Assembly (NCBI RefSeq): GCF_947623445.1
Contig: NC_135244.1
Span: forward strand, 18,724,860-18,788,859
Length of the DNA stretch: 64,000 bases
Origin: Clavelina lepadiformis
Lineage: Eukaryota > Chordata > Ascidiacea > Aplousobranchia > Clavelinidae
Direction of reading: 5' to 3'
Both the position numbers and the translations under genes were made by a program. This document shows positions 29,401-44,400 of the stretch, in pieces. Below the pieces are notes generated by a model. It saw only the letters and a list, made by a program, of their open reading frames with translations. It ran no database searches and had not been told where the DNA came from. The first letter of the stretch is position 1; each line of letters begins with the position of its first letter.

Positions 29401-32400
29401 TGGCGTATCTCAAGCATGTTACCACAGGATCAAGTCGGGCAAGAAGGGCTGTGTTGACTTGCCTGAGGAATGCATCAATGTATCTGTCGCGGAGGTCAGT
29501 TATTGGCTGCGTGGCAATGCTCAAGAGCTTATCAACCATGCCCAACATGGTGGTCAGGCCGCTGCGGACTTTGCTTGCAAGAATTGAGCCGCTTTCGTCA
29601 AAACTGTTGCTACCACCAAGTGCCAAACGTTTCATATGACTGAGGATAAGTTCCCTGTGTGCGTTAATTTTAGCAACAAGTTGGTCGATTCGTTCTCTAG
29701 CTCTGAGTTCCACCTCATCATTTCCTGTCACTACGGTCTTAAAAGCTTCCAAGAATTGCACAAGATTGTCTGCCAGCCAGTTGACTTTACGGGAGAATTC
29801 AGCATCCATTTTGGAGATAGCCTTCTGGAAAAACTTCACAACGGTCGGGCTAGCGCTCATTCTCAACTGGATAAGTCTTGAATCGACAAGAACTGCTGCA
29901 ACCCTCGCAACTTCCATTTCCATTACAAAATCACGTTTGGTCTGCAATGAAGCAAAAGCATCTTGTCCAGAAATGCCAACAACCAAATGCAGGGTACACG
30001 TGCTTTCGCCTTGTACATCATAGCCGATGTACATGTCGTATCCATCATCCGTCTTTTCAATACCCTTGACGAATCGCAGTTCCACGTTGGTGGCATCTGA
30101 AGCGAGACGCTGCATCAGTTGTTTACCCTGCGCTAGGACTTGGCTAAGGTCACCACTCAAAGTTGTTTCCTCCATGTCTGGTGAGTTCAAATACAGTGTT
30201 ATGATGTTTGTTGTCTTTTTGTAACGCAAGCGCATTTCCCAGGTTTTCACTTCTTCCTCAGAGTAGTCTTTGGCAAGTACGTTAAAGCCGATGTTGTTGT
30301 TGTTGTTCACTCCGCCGAGGACAATATCACCGTTCATCTTGGCTTCCGGATATTGCATGCTCATTGTTATGACGTGATCGAAACCATGGTCGTCATTGGC
30401 AACATTCATCCGTAGGATTACGTCGTCATCGGCCTCCTCTGGTCCAAACTTGATATTACTGCTAGCTTCGAAGACTACGTCTCCACTGTTTAATCGGTAA
30501 CTGTTTGACATCTTTAAAGGATGGAGCATACGGTCATTCTCGTAGGACACAACCCAACGTGATCCTTTGTTTCTTGACAGCAGGTTCAGCGAGAAGGAGT
30601 GCATGTTCGGGATAGATTTCCCGAAAAGCACAAGATCGAAAGGATGGTTCAAGTTCATTTCCGTCTCGAAACGGCTTGTTCTTCGTGATCTGAGAAGGCT
30701 GTTCGCGCTGTCAACATGAACGGTACGGCCGTCGACCGTAAACGTTAAGCTGTAAGCTGGGGACGACACCCGTTCATCGGTTTCCAATTTGAGCCATAAC
30801 TGACCCACGGCGTCACGAAATTTAAGATATGGTGCAAGGGCACCGCTTGTAAAGTGGTAAGCAAGAGACTTGTTAGACCGGTCTGAAGAACTGTCGCTGG
30901 AAAGTTCCAACATTCCAGATGTTACTGGCATGTCGTCAATTTGTATTCTGGCTGCTCTGTACAACGAGGTTTCGGTACGGTCGCAACTTGCGTTAACATT
31001 GACGTAATGCAACGGAACATTCAGGAAGTACGATTGCTTCCATAGGAGATCAACACTGCATCCTGTCTCTGTTGGGATGAAGTTCTTTACAAGAGTAACA
31101 AGCTCTTCATTTTCAGATGTAATTCGCCAGTCGCTGTTGTATTGGCCAGTAGAGGAAAGCGTTATGACACCAGTTGTGGTAAATTGTTTGGGAATAAGGA
31201 GTAAGAAGGGCTGTTCAATCAAAACTTGCAAACGATGAGAGCCATAAATTTGAGGAAGAACACCAGAGTAACTGACGTTTACGCTGAACGCGTTGTCGTC
31301 ACAATACACTCGGGAGCCATACTTGAGCGACTGCTGTTGACTGTAATCTAACTCGTATCCAACACCAAACTTTCTCACGGAAAGCAGACCCGATGGCTGA
31401 ACAATGTACAGTGAACTGTCGTGGGCATTCTCACCATATTTTGCGTTGGTCATGAAAAGCAGGGAATCCTGTTCATTCTCGCCCCACTGGATTCGAAGTT
31501 CTGCGCTTCGACGGTCATCTTCTGCTTTCATTCCAGAGCCCTGCATGGTAACGCCACCTGGAGCAGTGGCAGAGAAGGACTGGGCTGCGTCGACTTGGAA
31601 TGAAGTCGGCGTGAAATTTCCTTCAAAAGTAAATGACTTGCCATTGAAGGTCATATCGACGTCATTGTTGTAGATCTTACTTTCGCTATCCCAGTCCGAG
31701 ATGTACTGAGTGCTTAGAGTGAATGGCACAAACATTAAGGAAGAGGTAGTGGAAATAGCAGCCTTAAAGTTTGCTGCATGCTTGCCAGTGGGAGCGGCGT
31801 ACGCGATCAAGTCAAGCTCTTTTGACAGGTTGTTGTCAACGATCGAAAGCGTCAAGGTAGAGTTACCGGTGTTTGCTTTGAACATGTCCACTGATCCAGA
31901 AACCGAATAGCTGAAGTCCAGGGGCACAACAACCAGTGTACCGCTGATTGTTTTCTTGTCAGCAAAACTATACTCTCCACTAAGGTCAAACGATTTTGTG
32001 CCGGACCTATCGTTAATAACTAGCGAGTAATGTGCTGGGCTTCTGCGCAAAGCTGCAACATTGATATTGTCGACAGTCAAATCAGATTGCGTCTGCGTAG
32101 GGGTAAGTGACAAGGTATAAGAAATGTCTTGCGGCATTGCATTGGGTAGGTTGAAGCGAATATTGCTGAAGTTCCAATCCAGATCAAAAGAGTCGGAAGT
32201 TTTTCGAAGATCTGATTGAATAGCAAGTCGTTTGCCGCCGTAGCTAATTTGGAAGACAGAACTTTCAGGGTTGTAAGACGCAAGGAAGGCCACTTTCTTG
32301 GGATAGTTAGCCATTGCTCTCTTGTTTGTCATGCTAAAGTCGAGGAGACCAGCGGAATAGCGCTCAGCTTTACCTGTATCCAGACTAGCTTTGAGGGTGT

Positions 32401-35400
32401 AAATGCTGTCTTCAACATAACTTAAATCCCAGGATGTTCCTGAGAGGCTGTCCCTTTCGAAAGCAGATTCTGTGAGAATCACTTGACGTTTGATATCATC
32501 AATGGTTGTTGTTAAGTTGTAGAGACCACCATCAGATTGTTTCAGCAGTTTTTGCGAGATATCAAATTTCGTTCCAATCCAATTATTTACAGTACGTTGG
32601 GCAAATTGACTTTCAGTCTTCAAATAGTCATACATAAGTACTGTAGCAGCATCATTTACGATGCCGAAGTGCAAACTTGACTCTTCTGCGGCAAAATTAT
32701 ACCGGAATGTGATATCATATCCTCGCTGGTCGTAACGTGAAACATAACTCATTTCCTTGGTGTTCATGTTGTAAGTGAACGTGTAATCTCCAACGTGTTG
32801 ACGGTTATCTTTCGTAACAACTCCATAAATGCTTAAGACATCGTGGGCCACGTCCCAGGTGTACGTTTCCGAAATTTGATTGAAACCAAGGTATTCACGC
32901 CATTGCGGAATGTTGTGATTGAAATCTGTTGATACGGAACCTTGTGTAGAACTCACCGATTCAGTAAAATTATTCATTACCTTGTAATCATTGTACTCAA
33001 GCCTGGTGTGGAAATCAATGTCGAGACTGTTGCTTGGACCTGATGCTTCCAACACACCAGCAAGCGCTAAGTGCTTAGGTAAAGGTACGGCGGTGTAAAG
33101 ATCAGAGACTGCTTGGTCTAAGGCAAGTTCCAGTTTTTCGTATAAAGGTTCTGCCGTATGATGGTAAACAGTGGTGACCACGAAGTCCCTTCCATCGATA
33201 GTGACAAGAAATTTCAAGTCGATGTCGTCCAGCGATGTCTGCTTAAGGTCTATTGACATACGTGTGTCAACGGGTACTCCAAGTTGGTTAAGTTCTGGCT
33301 GATCGATGTGCACATTTAAGTGAGGATATGCAGAATTCAGTAAAACTGATATTTGGATGAGGTCATTCCGCGTTCCCAAACCGCTGTTCCTATCAACAAC
33401 ATTGACAGAAGCAGACAGCCTTAAAGGTTCCTCATCGAATGTGTAATGGGCACGGACTTCGCCAGAATAAGCTTCGTTTCTGTCGCCATTGTCGAAAACT
33501 ACGTCACCATTCAAGGTAAAATAGCCACCAGCGGTGGTTGCGCGGACGTCGAATGAATACGCATGAGAAGTACCATCAATGTCAGCGTTGGCCTCGCCAC
33601 GTACGGTCTTATCGGCGGGCAAAATCATCAACGTAATTTGGCCGTTTTCAACTCGACTTGGAACACCACAGGCGGTCAGCTCTTCCATGTTGTGTGAGGT
33701 GTCGACGCCGAATGTGAATTCATACTGATCACCGACTTCACTAGACACTGTTGATGTGAAGTGGAACTCTTTGCGTTCAGGCTCTGTTTGGACAAAGTCG
33801 GCCATCAATCGCTTCTCGTTGTTTCTACTCACTGCGTTAATTGAACCGGACACGCTGCGTTGCCTTTCATTGTAAGTGTGGTCGTATTCAGCTGTTAAGC
33901 CAACCCGTTTCTTGTTCAGTGTAGGTGTGATGCTTGCAACTGCGGAGTAGTCATGTTTTCTTAAAAATTTAAGTACTGTCTGGCCTTCGTAACTGTTTCC
34001 ATCTTTACGTCCTTTTAAGGCTATTTCAAGGTTCTTGAGCATTCTGAGAGATTTACGTGCAGCCTTGATGTTGTGCTGAGCTTCGAGCGAGGCGCCGTAC
34101 CAACCGTTTTCTCCAGTCATTACTTCACCATTCACGTTCGCAAAAGTACTGTCGGCATTGAAAGAGAAAGTGAAGTTCATCGTCTGTATATCTCCGGTCA
34201 AATCTATCGCAAATTCTTCTGGTAAACTGTATTCGGTATCAACATCTTGCGACACTTGAAGGCGTAGATGATTGGGGTTGAAGTTCACCGCGGTGGTTAC
34301 TTGTTTGTTTACTCCATTCTTTTCAAACGAGACTGATACTTGCGCAGACGATGTGGTAAAGCCAGCAGATACAGACAAATGCCTTGGCACATAAGGATCC
34401 ATTTCTGGTATTCTGTGTGTTAACGCTGCAAAAAGGCTCCTGCTGTCAACTTCCGCTCCAATGTTTCTTTCAACTTCATCAATTGTCAGAGATATCGATC
34501 CGGAGAGCGGCTCCATATTACCCTTAGCGGACAAGGTTACGTTTCGCGGCACGTAGGTTACATCTGGTATGTTGTGGAGGAAAGACAAAACACGACGCCT
34601 TGGACTAAAAGATGCTCTAACACGTCGTTCCAGGCCGTCTAGTGACACATATACCTCTCCGCTTATCGGATCAGACGTGGCTTTCAATCCGACGATAATG
34701 TCGCGTGGCACAAACAGTTGATCCATCTCAGGAATCCCGTGTTGAATGCGACCTCTCATTCTGTTTATGTCCATTTCTGCACTGAGACTTCTCTCCAATC
34801 CATCGATTGTGACCGAAATGCTACCGCCTGGTGGCGACGCAGTTTTGTTCGCCTCGATTCGAACAGATCCGGGCAGTGGTATTTCCGGGATTTCATGCAT
34901 AATGCTAGCTACCATGTTGTGCGGATCAACAGATCCTCGTGCCATGCGTCGCGTACCATCAATTTCTAGAACAACGGAACCTTCCAGAGGTGATCTCGTA
35001 CCAGACAACTCGAGGCTGACAGATCGTGGCAATGGCAAGATTTCGAAGTCATGGCTTAACGCAAATCGGAGAGCGTTAAGGTCAGTTTCAGCTGTAAAAC
35101 TTTGGGTATTAGCCTGCTGGCGAACCGATGCAGTGATATTAGGACGCGGATTCAGACGCGCGCTTGCCGCTACACCGACAGAACCAGGTACGTAGTTTAT
35201 AAGTTCGGGAATGTTATGTTCTAGCTCTACAGAAAATCCACCGGGAATCAAGTTTTGACGGAAAGTTGCCGATCTGGACACGTCATCAAGTAGTGTCGAA
35301 GTGATGTGGAAACCATCTTCAAGTTTGTTAAATCCACCAGATAAGCTGTGCTCTAGCCCGTCAATGGTAGCGTGAACAGCAAGGTGCATGTCAGGATTAC

Positions 35401-38400
35401 TTCTATAGCTTCCCCGCAAAATAACTTCTGCTGGAATGATGGTGCCTTCGAATCCGTGCGAGAAATGAAGGTCTCCCTCGCCTTCGTCAAGATTACCTGA
35501 AAGATAGATGTCTTTCTCAATTCCATCGATGGACAACGAAAGTGTGGCTTGTTGATCGTTCCTGGAGCCACTCAAAACAATTCGCACGTCATGTGGTTGC
35601 TGTGGCCAGCTGTGACTAAAGTGAAGTTCGGCGGTGTTTTCCCAATCAGTTAACAGACGAAGAGAAGTGGTTTTGTCACCGTAAGTTGTTCGCAGATTGC
35701 CAACCGCGTTGTTTTCCCATACAGCAGAAGTTGTAAATGCCACAGTGTGGGGTACATTGTATGGTTCAAGATAAACATTGCCTTGTGATGCTTCGAAACT
35801 CACAGAAACTTCTGTATCTTCTAAGCTGTAAATTGCTTCAACGTTATGAATGAGAGCAACTGTATCCAAGGTAACATTGACTTGCGCAGTTAGAGACGCA
35901 CTGCCCTTAGCCAAGAGAATATTTCCTGTTCCAGACATCGGTATCTTGCTTTGAAGCTCCTCAAAGTCGTGAGTATAGCTCAGCCTTCCGTAGACGGAAT
36001 CGTCAGTAAGTCTGTAGCCGGTTCCCATGGTGATTTCGTTGCGTGTTCGTCCACGTCCAATACCAATTGTGACGGATTTCTGGTTTCCCTCGTCGTTGGA
36101 AAGGTAACGGGCTTCCACCCGAACTTTCTTCGGGATCATGTATTCGCGTTTCCATGCTTGTTGTGCGTGATTCATTTCCACAAAACCAGACTTTTCTTCC
36201 AGGTCAAGTCCAGCCTTCAATCCCATCACGAACGGAACGTTGTCATCGTGTTCAAATCTGACGTACGTCGTAAAACTGTCAGTCAAACTCACGTTACCGT
36301 AAGAATCAAAAGATGTAAAAAACACATCAGATTCGACAAAAGTTTGTGTGTTTTGAATTCTGAGGGAGGCCGACTGTTCTTCCATGTTAAAAGACGCTGT
36401 TATCGTGGACTCAAGTTTCACATCCCTATCGCAGGAGACAGTCAAATCGATTCGTCTTGAAGTGGGTTCTTCTTTTCGAACGGTTGCGTCAACCCTTACA
36501 TTTCTGGGTAGGACATCCTGCTCCAAGTTCTGTTTAATAGAAGCCGTACCAGCAAACGGTGTACCTTCTCCGCTCTCTTCTTTATAAAATTCGACATACA
36601 AGTACTTACGATCGGCGGTCAATCGTGCAGTGAGACCCCGATTATCGTAGGTGCATGTCCACCTCAATCTCGTTTTACGCGGGAAAATGTTATTCGATGT
36701 TATATTTTGGTGGTGACGGTAAGAGAAAGAAGTTAAAATGGAACTCTGATCCCATTCCCAATCCATTGTTGCGTGTGCCGTGTTGATTTTCGGACCCCAA
36801 ACATAGCGCAGTTCCACATCCGCTTCATGATTATTCTTTGTTGCTGAAGCTTCAAAACCCAAGTTTTTCGGAACACCCAGCTGCTCTACGACCATGTCAA
36901 AGTTGTGGTTGATGTAAAACATCAATTTATTATCATTGCCCATGTAATCTAACTTGAAGCCGATGCTCTTCTTTGAAGTGTCGTAGACAATGCTCAGGTC
37001 GGCGTTGTAATTGTCCAGCACACGGAATACTATCGACATGGTGCCGGGAACGCCATACTTCAATATCTGAGTAACGTTGTGCGTCATTGCCCAGCTGAAT
37101 GAGTCATCGGTTGGATTGCGGTTCACTGTCACAGTAGCTACTTGCGTTTTGCCGTCCAAAGTAACAGCCATGGAAAGAGACTTGTAGAAGACGTGTGACG
37201 AAGTGGTTGAGCCAGAAAATGCAACCTCGTACTTGACGTTGTTGGGCAAGAATGTCACGTCGAAATCGTGAGAGCCAGCAAAGATTGCGTTGTAGCTGAA
37301 AAGATGTAGATCTACAGAAACTTCGGCATGGTTAACAATGTCTACATTCTCGCCGGTTTCGTCATCTCGTATGGTGCGAGTAAGAGTACAAGATATAGAA
37401 GATCCTCCGGTTAGTTCTCCATCGAAAACAGCATACACTACACTTGCATCAGCAGTGGTGGTGAAGGGCACGCCGAGGTTGTACAACTGGTCAATGTTGT
37501 GGCAGAAAGTTGTGTCAAAGTTGATTTCCGGGCGGTCTTCCTGGATTTTGTATGTTGCATCAAGATCCACGCTGTACTTCTTATCATCAATCTGAGCCCA
37601 TCCTCCAACCTTGATGGTGTTTTCCCGTCTTCCTTCACGTGGTAGGCCGTGTACGTGTAATGTGATGTTGCGATATACACCAAGCTCGGTCAAGAGTTCG
37701 ATGTCGTGTGACATACTCAATCTGAGCGCATTTTGGTCGGTGTCGACTCCGCTGGTGAGTGTTATCTTGCGCATACCCTCGTTAACTGTGAAATAGAAAG
37801 AGCCCTTGAATCCGTTCTCAAGATTTGTGATGGAAGCAACAAATTTCTGATCTTCTGGAATTCCTAATCTTTCTAATATTTCTGGGTCAGTATGTGTGAA
37901 CACGGCGTTTAGTTCCTTCGAGTTGGTTGCATCGTCTTTGATATAGGCCAAACGAGTCATCATACTTCGCTCAGGACCGTTGTTCTTATGCCAAGTTTTG
38001 GTGTGAATGAATTCGGTCGGATGGAACTGATATTCTTCATGCGCGTCAAAGTTTTCCATATCGAATATGTTCTGAGTTTGGTGGTAGTCCAAGATCATCT
38101 TGTTATCTTCAGGAACCCAGTCAATTTCATAAGAAGTTGCAAAATGGTAGTCGTTGAAGGTCGAGTCAACGGCGAACGTTCCTTTCGGTATTCTGATTTC
38201 CAAACTCGCAACGTTGGGAATGTATGGGCAGTTAACATCTCGGTACAGCGTCTGGCTTATGTGCACGGCATAAACGCCGCCTTCGCAGTCAAAGTAGTAG
38301 GAAATGCTGGCAGCTTTCTCCTCGCCATTGAGATTAAGCTGAAGGTCGATGGAATTTTGTTCGCTCGTCTTTCGCAACATGACATCAATCTTACCCGGCA

Positions 38401-41400
38401 ATTTCTCCCAGATGGATTGATAATTGAGGCGTACAGAATCTTCATCCTTCTCCAAGTTTAGCGTGATGGAATCGTCAAAATTAACAGTAAGAGTTATGGT
38501 CGGGTTCGTACCTCTGGACCTTTGAAAATTCAAAGTCGTATTTTTCGGCATGCCCACGGTGTCAAGGTATTCGCATTTGTGCTGGAAATGACAATCAAAA
38601 CCACTTTCCATATCGTATGTAAACCTGAAATCCTCGTAGACTTCATCGTTGATTCGGATTACATAACTGTTATCACCGGCACTGAACGAGTTTTGAGCAG
38701 AAGCTCTGAAAGAAATCCGAGGTAAGTCGTCAAGGAGAGCTTCAACTTCATGTTGCAGGCTGGCAGAAACAATGTGCTGATCCCCACCGTAATACATCAG
38801 TTCTGACGTTAGCTGGGCTCTGTCAATTTCGGCCGTGAGCCAAATACCTTTCCCGTAGTCACGTGATCTTGTTCCCCATCGCAATGTCGCCATAACGGAG
38901 TCCGGCACGTTAAATGATGTCAAGATTTCGTTTCTGTTTGACCATGTCGCGGTAAGGCCGTTGTTGTCGCTCTTTTCAACACGAAGGGATGCAGGACTAC
39001 CGTCGGGTGTGACTTCAACAATCAGGCCGTTTTCCAATTTTGTCACTTCAACTTGAATTGTTCGTGCCACAGTTTCACTGAAGCTCTGTGTGACATCGCC
39101 ACTGACTCTGGTGTTATCTTGGTTGATGTCGAACCTACCAGTTGTCATTGTTTCCCCGTCTTGTTCGTAAGTCAGAGTAACAACGTGACCTTGTCGCAAA
39201 GTGTTTTGGACGTTGGCAGTTAGAGTGACATCCTCCGGTAGGTAAGGGAATTTCTGCTGACGAAGATTCACCGATACGACGGTGACAGCTGAGTTATCTC
39301 GCCTTGCTTCGTATTCGTAACTTCCAGACGCGCCTGCGACTTCAACGTCGTTATATGTGATGGCGCCCCTCAAATCGTAGGTAGTAGAAGAGCTAGCAAA
39401 TTGGGCATTCGCCAGGAAATTGTGAACCGGTATCTGCGGGACATCGCAGACAAATTCAATGTCAGCTGTGTGCTGCGTTTTCCCGCTTTCCAGCATTATT
39501 TTTGCTCTGTTTCCTTCGATCTTCATGTAACGGCGAGTCCCGCTGGCATCTATGAAGTCAAATCGGACAAAGCGCTTCTGGTGATCGTTTTCGTTTTCAA
39601 AGTCGATGTCGAGCTTTATGAGTTTGTCGGGGACATTTTCTAAGAGAAATTCCGTTTCAAAGCCGCCCTGCTTTGCGCCCTCGTGCCGCAGATTTAAGCG
39701 GATCAGTCTGTTATATTTCCATTCAATGCTGTTTTCAATGTTGAAGCCAGAAGGCTGCAAATACTCAAACACGTGGCGGGAATTGAGTAAGTTCTGTTCG
39801 TCGTTGCCGGTCATGTCAATAGTTAGACTCTTCCTGTTGCTCAGATTTTCGATTTCCCATCGACCGCTCATTTCAAGACCCTGGGACCTACCGATTCCAA
39901 ACTGACCTTCAATGACGTAAACATCCTTTTGCGTTTCTTGTATGGTGTCGTGCGCGCGCAAATCGCCCCATGGTGTCGGGATTTCGACACGAAGCTCTTT
40001 GTCAACGAGGCCATTGGCTGGTGTGTTGTCCTGGACGAAGAATCGAAGGCCGTAAGTGCCAACGGTCAGTTTACTGTTTATCATGTTGGCGCTGTGGACA
40101 TGGTGCAGGTTAGCTTGGTGACTCATCCGAAATTGCGGAACCTGCATGTCGAAATGTCCTGCGACCTCAGTGCGAGATTCAGTGCTGTAATCTAGGGTCT
40201 GATTAACCATGATAAAGCGTCGGTTGTCACCGTGGGTGGCGTGCTTTCCGTATTTAAACATAACGTACGAGGACACTGAGCCGGCGCGGTTGGTGTGAGC
40301 TAACTGAATGTGATGGTTAAACCTTGGGTATGGAGAAAACACAAAACTTTGTTCCACATCCCAGTTTGTAACAGTCGCCGTTGACCGATTTCGTCGCTTG
40401 TTGAAGAAGTGAAGGCTGAAAGTGTGAATACACACTACATTTAACTACCTGAATACTTAAGACCATGGTAAACAGTCTACGTCTGGATGCAATGATTAAT
40501 TATAGACGCAGTACTAAGCCCTACGACTATGTGTTACGTTCAAACCACGTATCACATAACTTTTCAAACAAAAAACACGTTTTAAGTTCGTCATGAATAT
40601 ACTTGATTTTTTGTGCTCAAACAAAACATAGGTTATATAAGAATGACTACAAACTCACTGTTGCTCTTCTCCCCCGTCAAACTCGTAATGCAAGCTGAAG
40701 GCAAAGGAATCTGTTTTCGGTTTTGCATTCATATCAAAACGAAGGCTGGTGTCCACAAAACCTGGGAGCTTGATCTGGCTGTTGCCACTGTAATAAAACC
40801 GGTTCCTCTGCTTGTCACTCCTATCGTGCATCGAAACTAAAATTTAAGCAGATTTTAAAACATCTACCGACTTAGAAAGTTCATGAGCAAAACTATCTAA
40901 TTTGTTAGAAGCAAGAAATAAAGAAAGACAGGAAATTGTTAAAACATAAACTAAAAGCATTGAACATACCAACACCGACTTACTGTCAAGAACAATTGGC
41001 GTCGGTAGGATGTTTGTAAGTGAAATATTTAGGGCAATTTTGTCGGATGGATCCAACGTGGCTATCGCACTACCAGAAATTGTTTTGGATGGCATCTGAA
41101 AGGTTGTGGTTGCTGACCACTCAGTTTCGGTACCGTCCTGTCGTTGCTCAAGAACACCCTGAAACCATATAACCACCTTTTGTATTAAAGTGTGTCTGAA
41201 ATACTTTTAAAAAAGATTGGTTAAAAAGTTAAAAGAATGCGATACCTCATAACTTGTCGTGTCACCATTTCTGACGTATGTCCAGCTGACGTGCTTTCTC
41301 ATAGGCTCAGATTCAACATTACCTAAAGTAGATTACATATAAGCAAACGTAAAGGTACAGAAAGGTGTCTAAATCTGATTGAGCTACGGAACTTTCACGG

Positions 41401-44400
41401 CCGCTTTTCTTGAATTTCACGTTTAACTCTGTCTTGCTATAAATAAAATACGAACCTTCCAGTCTCATGTTGTCATTGGGACAACGCATGCTGAAGACAA
41501 AGCGCATGTTTGGAACGCTGTACATGAACCCGATGTTCGTTTCGCGATCTACACTTGAACCTGGTGTGTCCATTCGGATGCTTCCGTGGAATTCTGGCGG
41601 AAGCAAACCGCCTTCCTCGCCCTAGTAATAACTAGTGGTTACTTCATTGGCGAAAACACAGCACAGAACGACTTGTACAGAGTTTATCTTGAAGGTATTC
41701 TTAAGAAAAAAATTTTCCTACCTCGTCATCCTCGTCATGGTGGGCATGGTAAGTTCCATCCAACAGATAATGATCGAAACCACTGTCGGTTTTTTCCATA
41801 TAAGCTGATATGGACATTGGTCCATCAACCGGGAAAATCGCTAGGTTCTGTAAAATTAATCATTGCATATTTAGATTATATTCGGATTACGATCGGTTCT
41901 GGTAACCTTTCTAGCTAGGACATTATACATACGTTTGGAACATCCAGGCAAACTCTTTGTCCTGCGTAATCCACCGAACATCTGCTCTTACTACCGGATT
42001 GCTCTTCACCAATGTAGGTCATTTCATCGCCGTTGATCTTCATCAGTTTGTGGCTGAAAACAAAAACAGATTCGTTTTCGTCGTCGGTGACGCAAGAAAA
42101 AGATACTAGTGACGTAACACAACAAAAAAAAATGCGACAAAAACGAGTGAAAGCCTTACTTGAAGCTAAAGAGTGTATTACGCTCGAAAGGAGCATCGAT
42201 CTTGATCAGTACCCTTCGTCCGTTATCAATGGTCATCTTTCCTCCGACTGTCATGGAGGTGACTGCTGATGATTGTGTGGCGATACCAGTGCGTGTTGCA
42301 TGGGCATCTACGCTCATCGAACCAGTCACCAATACGACTGCTCTGTAGTTGAAAGCAACTTTTGAATAATACTTCTGGTAGCGGTACGAAAGTTCGCAGA
42401 AATTTTTTATGTTATCAAAATGTGGAATAGCATAGAGATAAGACAAGCGCAATATAATATTTTATAAGCAACTTGAATAAGCGAACCGTCAAGTATTTAC
42501 AAACCTTGGCTTAAGTGACCCTAATACAGCAAGGTTTGGCGGTGACAGGAATAAACCAGTCATGTCCAGTTTGCCTTCAGCGGCGATGTCAACGCTGGCG
42601 CTACCGTTGAAAGCAATGGTGAGAGGGAGACCGACGCCAGTGGGCAGCACGTGGGCGCTGTTGACCAGCATCGTGTCGTCATGGTAGTGGTATTCCCCTC
42701 CCTAAAAACACGTAAAAACATGTTCTTAACCCGGTGCTCTAGTTTTGAGTGTGGAAAAATAAAGAGAGGGTTTGATCTTTGTAATTTTGTTCACTGACCT
42801 GGGCCAATCGAGTGAGGATGGGGATAATGTTCATCGGCGGTTCTTCTGCGGCGCTCGGTTGGACGCTGCGTGTGTTTCCGTAAAACATTTCGTTACCGAA
42901 GAGGCGAAGATACCAGTTGGCGTTTGGCTTGTCCTCCCTGTTCAAGCCGTTCTTGTACTGCAAAAATCAGAAAGAAAAAGTCTAAAGTGGGCTCTAGGAA
43001 TAAGTATATACCTTAAAAACTGAGATAACAATGATACCGATTAGCAAGTAGTGTTTTGCACAGCAATCTTTGGTCTTCAGAATTCAGTATCAAGTAATAA
43101 ACACTTCACGCTTCATACTACGTTCCTACCTGTCTTTGAACTTCAATAATTCGGGCTCCATCTGCTTCGCGGGAAGACCTCGCGACGACCTCTTCATTGT
43201 CATCAGAATCGGTATCGTCATCGTCTTGAGCCATGAAGAGTTCGCTGAGCGGATTATTCTTGAGGAGCTCCGATTGCATCATGGACTGAATAAAGGTCTC
43301 AACGCCCTCTACTCTTCCTCCCATCTAAACCAAGTGTTTTGGTAAAAAACAATGGAATATGATTGACAATCAAACTTTTTCAGGAAACTCTTCCTAACAA
43401 AGCATCGGGTTCACAAAAGTTTGAATTAGGTAACTAATGTGTGAAAAACTTTCCGTCGTAAGCGACAGCAGGATCACTAGGCGGATCGTATATGACGAAA
43501 GTCTTTTACCATTACGCGTCTCTGAATTCGACTGTTTCTCCTGCCCTCTCTGCTACAAATAGCCAATCAATAAAATAGAGATGACCCATTCGCTACAAAA
43601 ATGGCAACCCAAGATAGGGCCAAACCAATAACGAGTCCACGCTCACGCAAAGAAACAAAAACGGTTGCCACAAAACTATTTACGAACAATAGTTGCACAT
43701 TAGTATTGTACATTACGCAGGGGAACCAACAGGACGGATAGAATTTTACAGTGTGTTTAAAGTTTGAAACATTTTCATTTTTCATAACTGGATGATTGAA
43801 ATGTTTCAATTTAAATCATAGTGTTAAAAATGCAATATTTTGCGCATCTCTCCGAATCAAGAACGATAAGTGGCAAACAATATATTTTTGCTGACGTTTC
43901 TCTTATTAACACTTGACATTTCACTGTGCCGAGTCATCTGTAAATATTTATACTGGAACACAGGGTCACGAGATTTACACAGAGAGCGTCTGGTACTTGA
44001 TGACCACCACAAAGAAACACACTAATAAAAATTTGTTTCGGATTGCGTTAACCATTGCACTTGTTACGTAACCTAAATCAGATTTATTACCTCCAGCAAG
44101 TTAACAGCTTGCCCGAAGACATCAACGTTAAGATCCAGGTCAGCGCTGCGCGGGACGAAGGACTTCGGCGACCAGACAACGCTGCTTTCGACAGTAGCAC
44201 CTGAATTAAGCGTCTCTGCGGAGAAAAAGTTTGTTCACATTTATAACGAGTGCAACCGATAATAATCAGCAAACTTATCGCAGATGCTGGCGATGGTTTG
44301 ATGACTTTAACTTGTGGTTTATCACGCTACTGTAGATGGCTTGATTGCTTGTGGTGGAAATTAACCTTTTAACGCGACAATAACACCCCTCTTTTAAATG

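Noticed and set aside
34746..38461. Long plus-strand open frames (149-169 codons) opposite the giant exon
   Set aside because: They are antisense shadows of a strongly coding minus-strand exon, with no family similarity and no splice context of their own.
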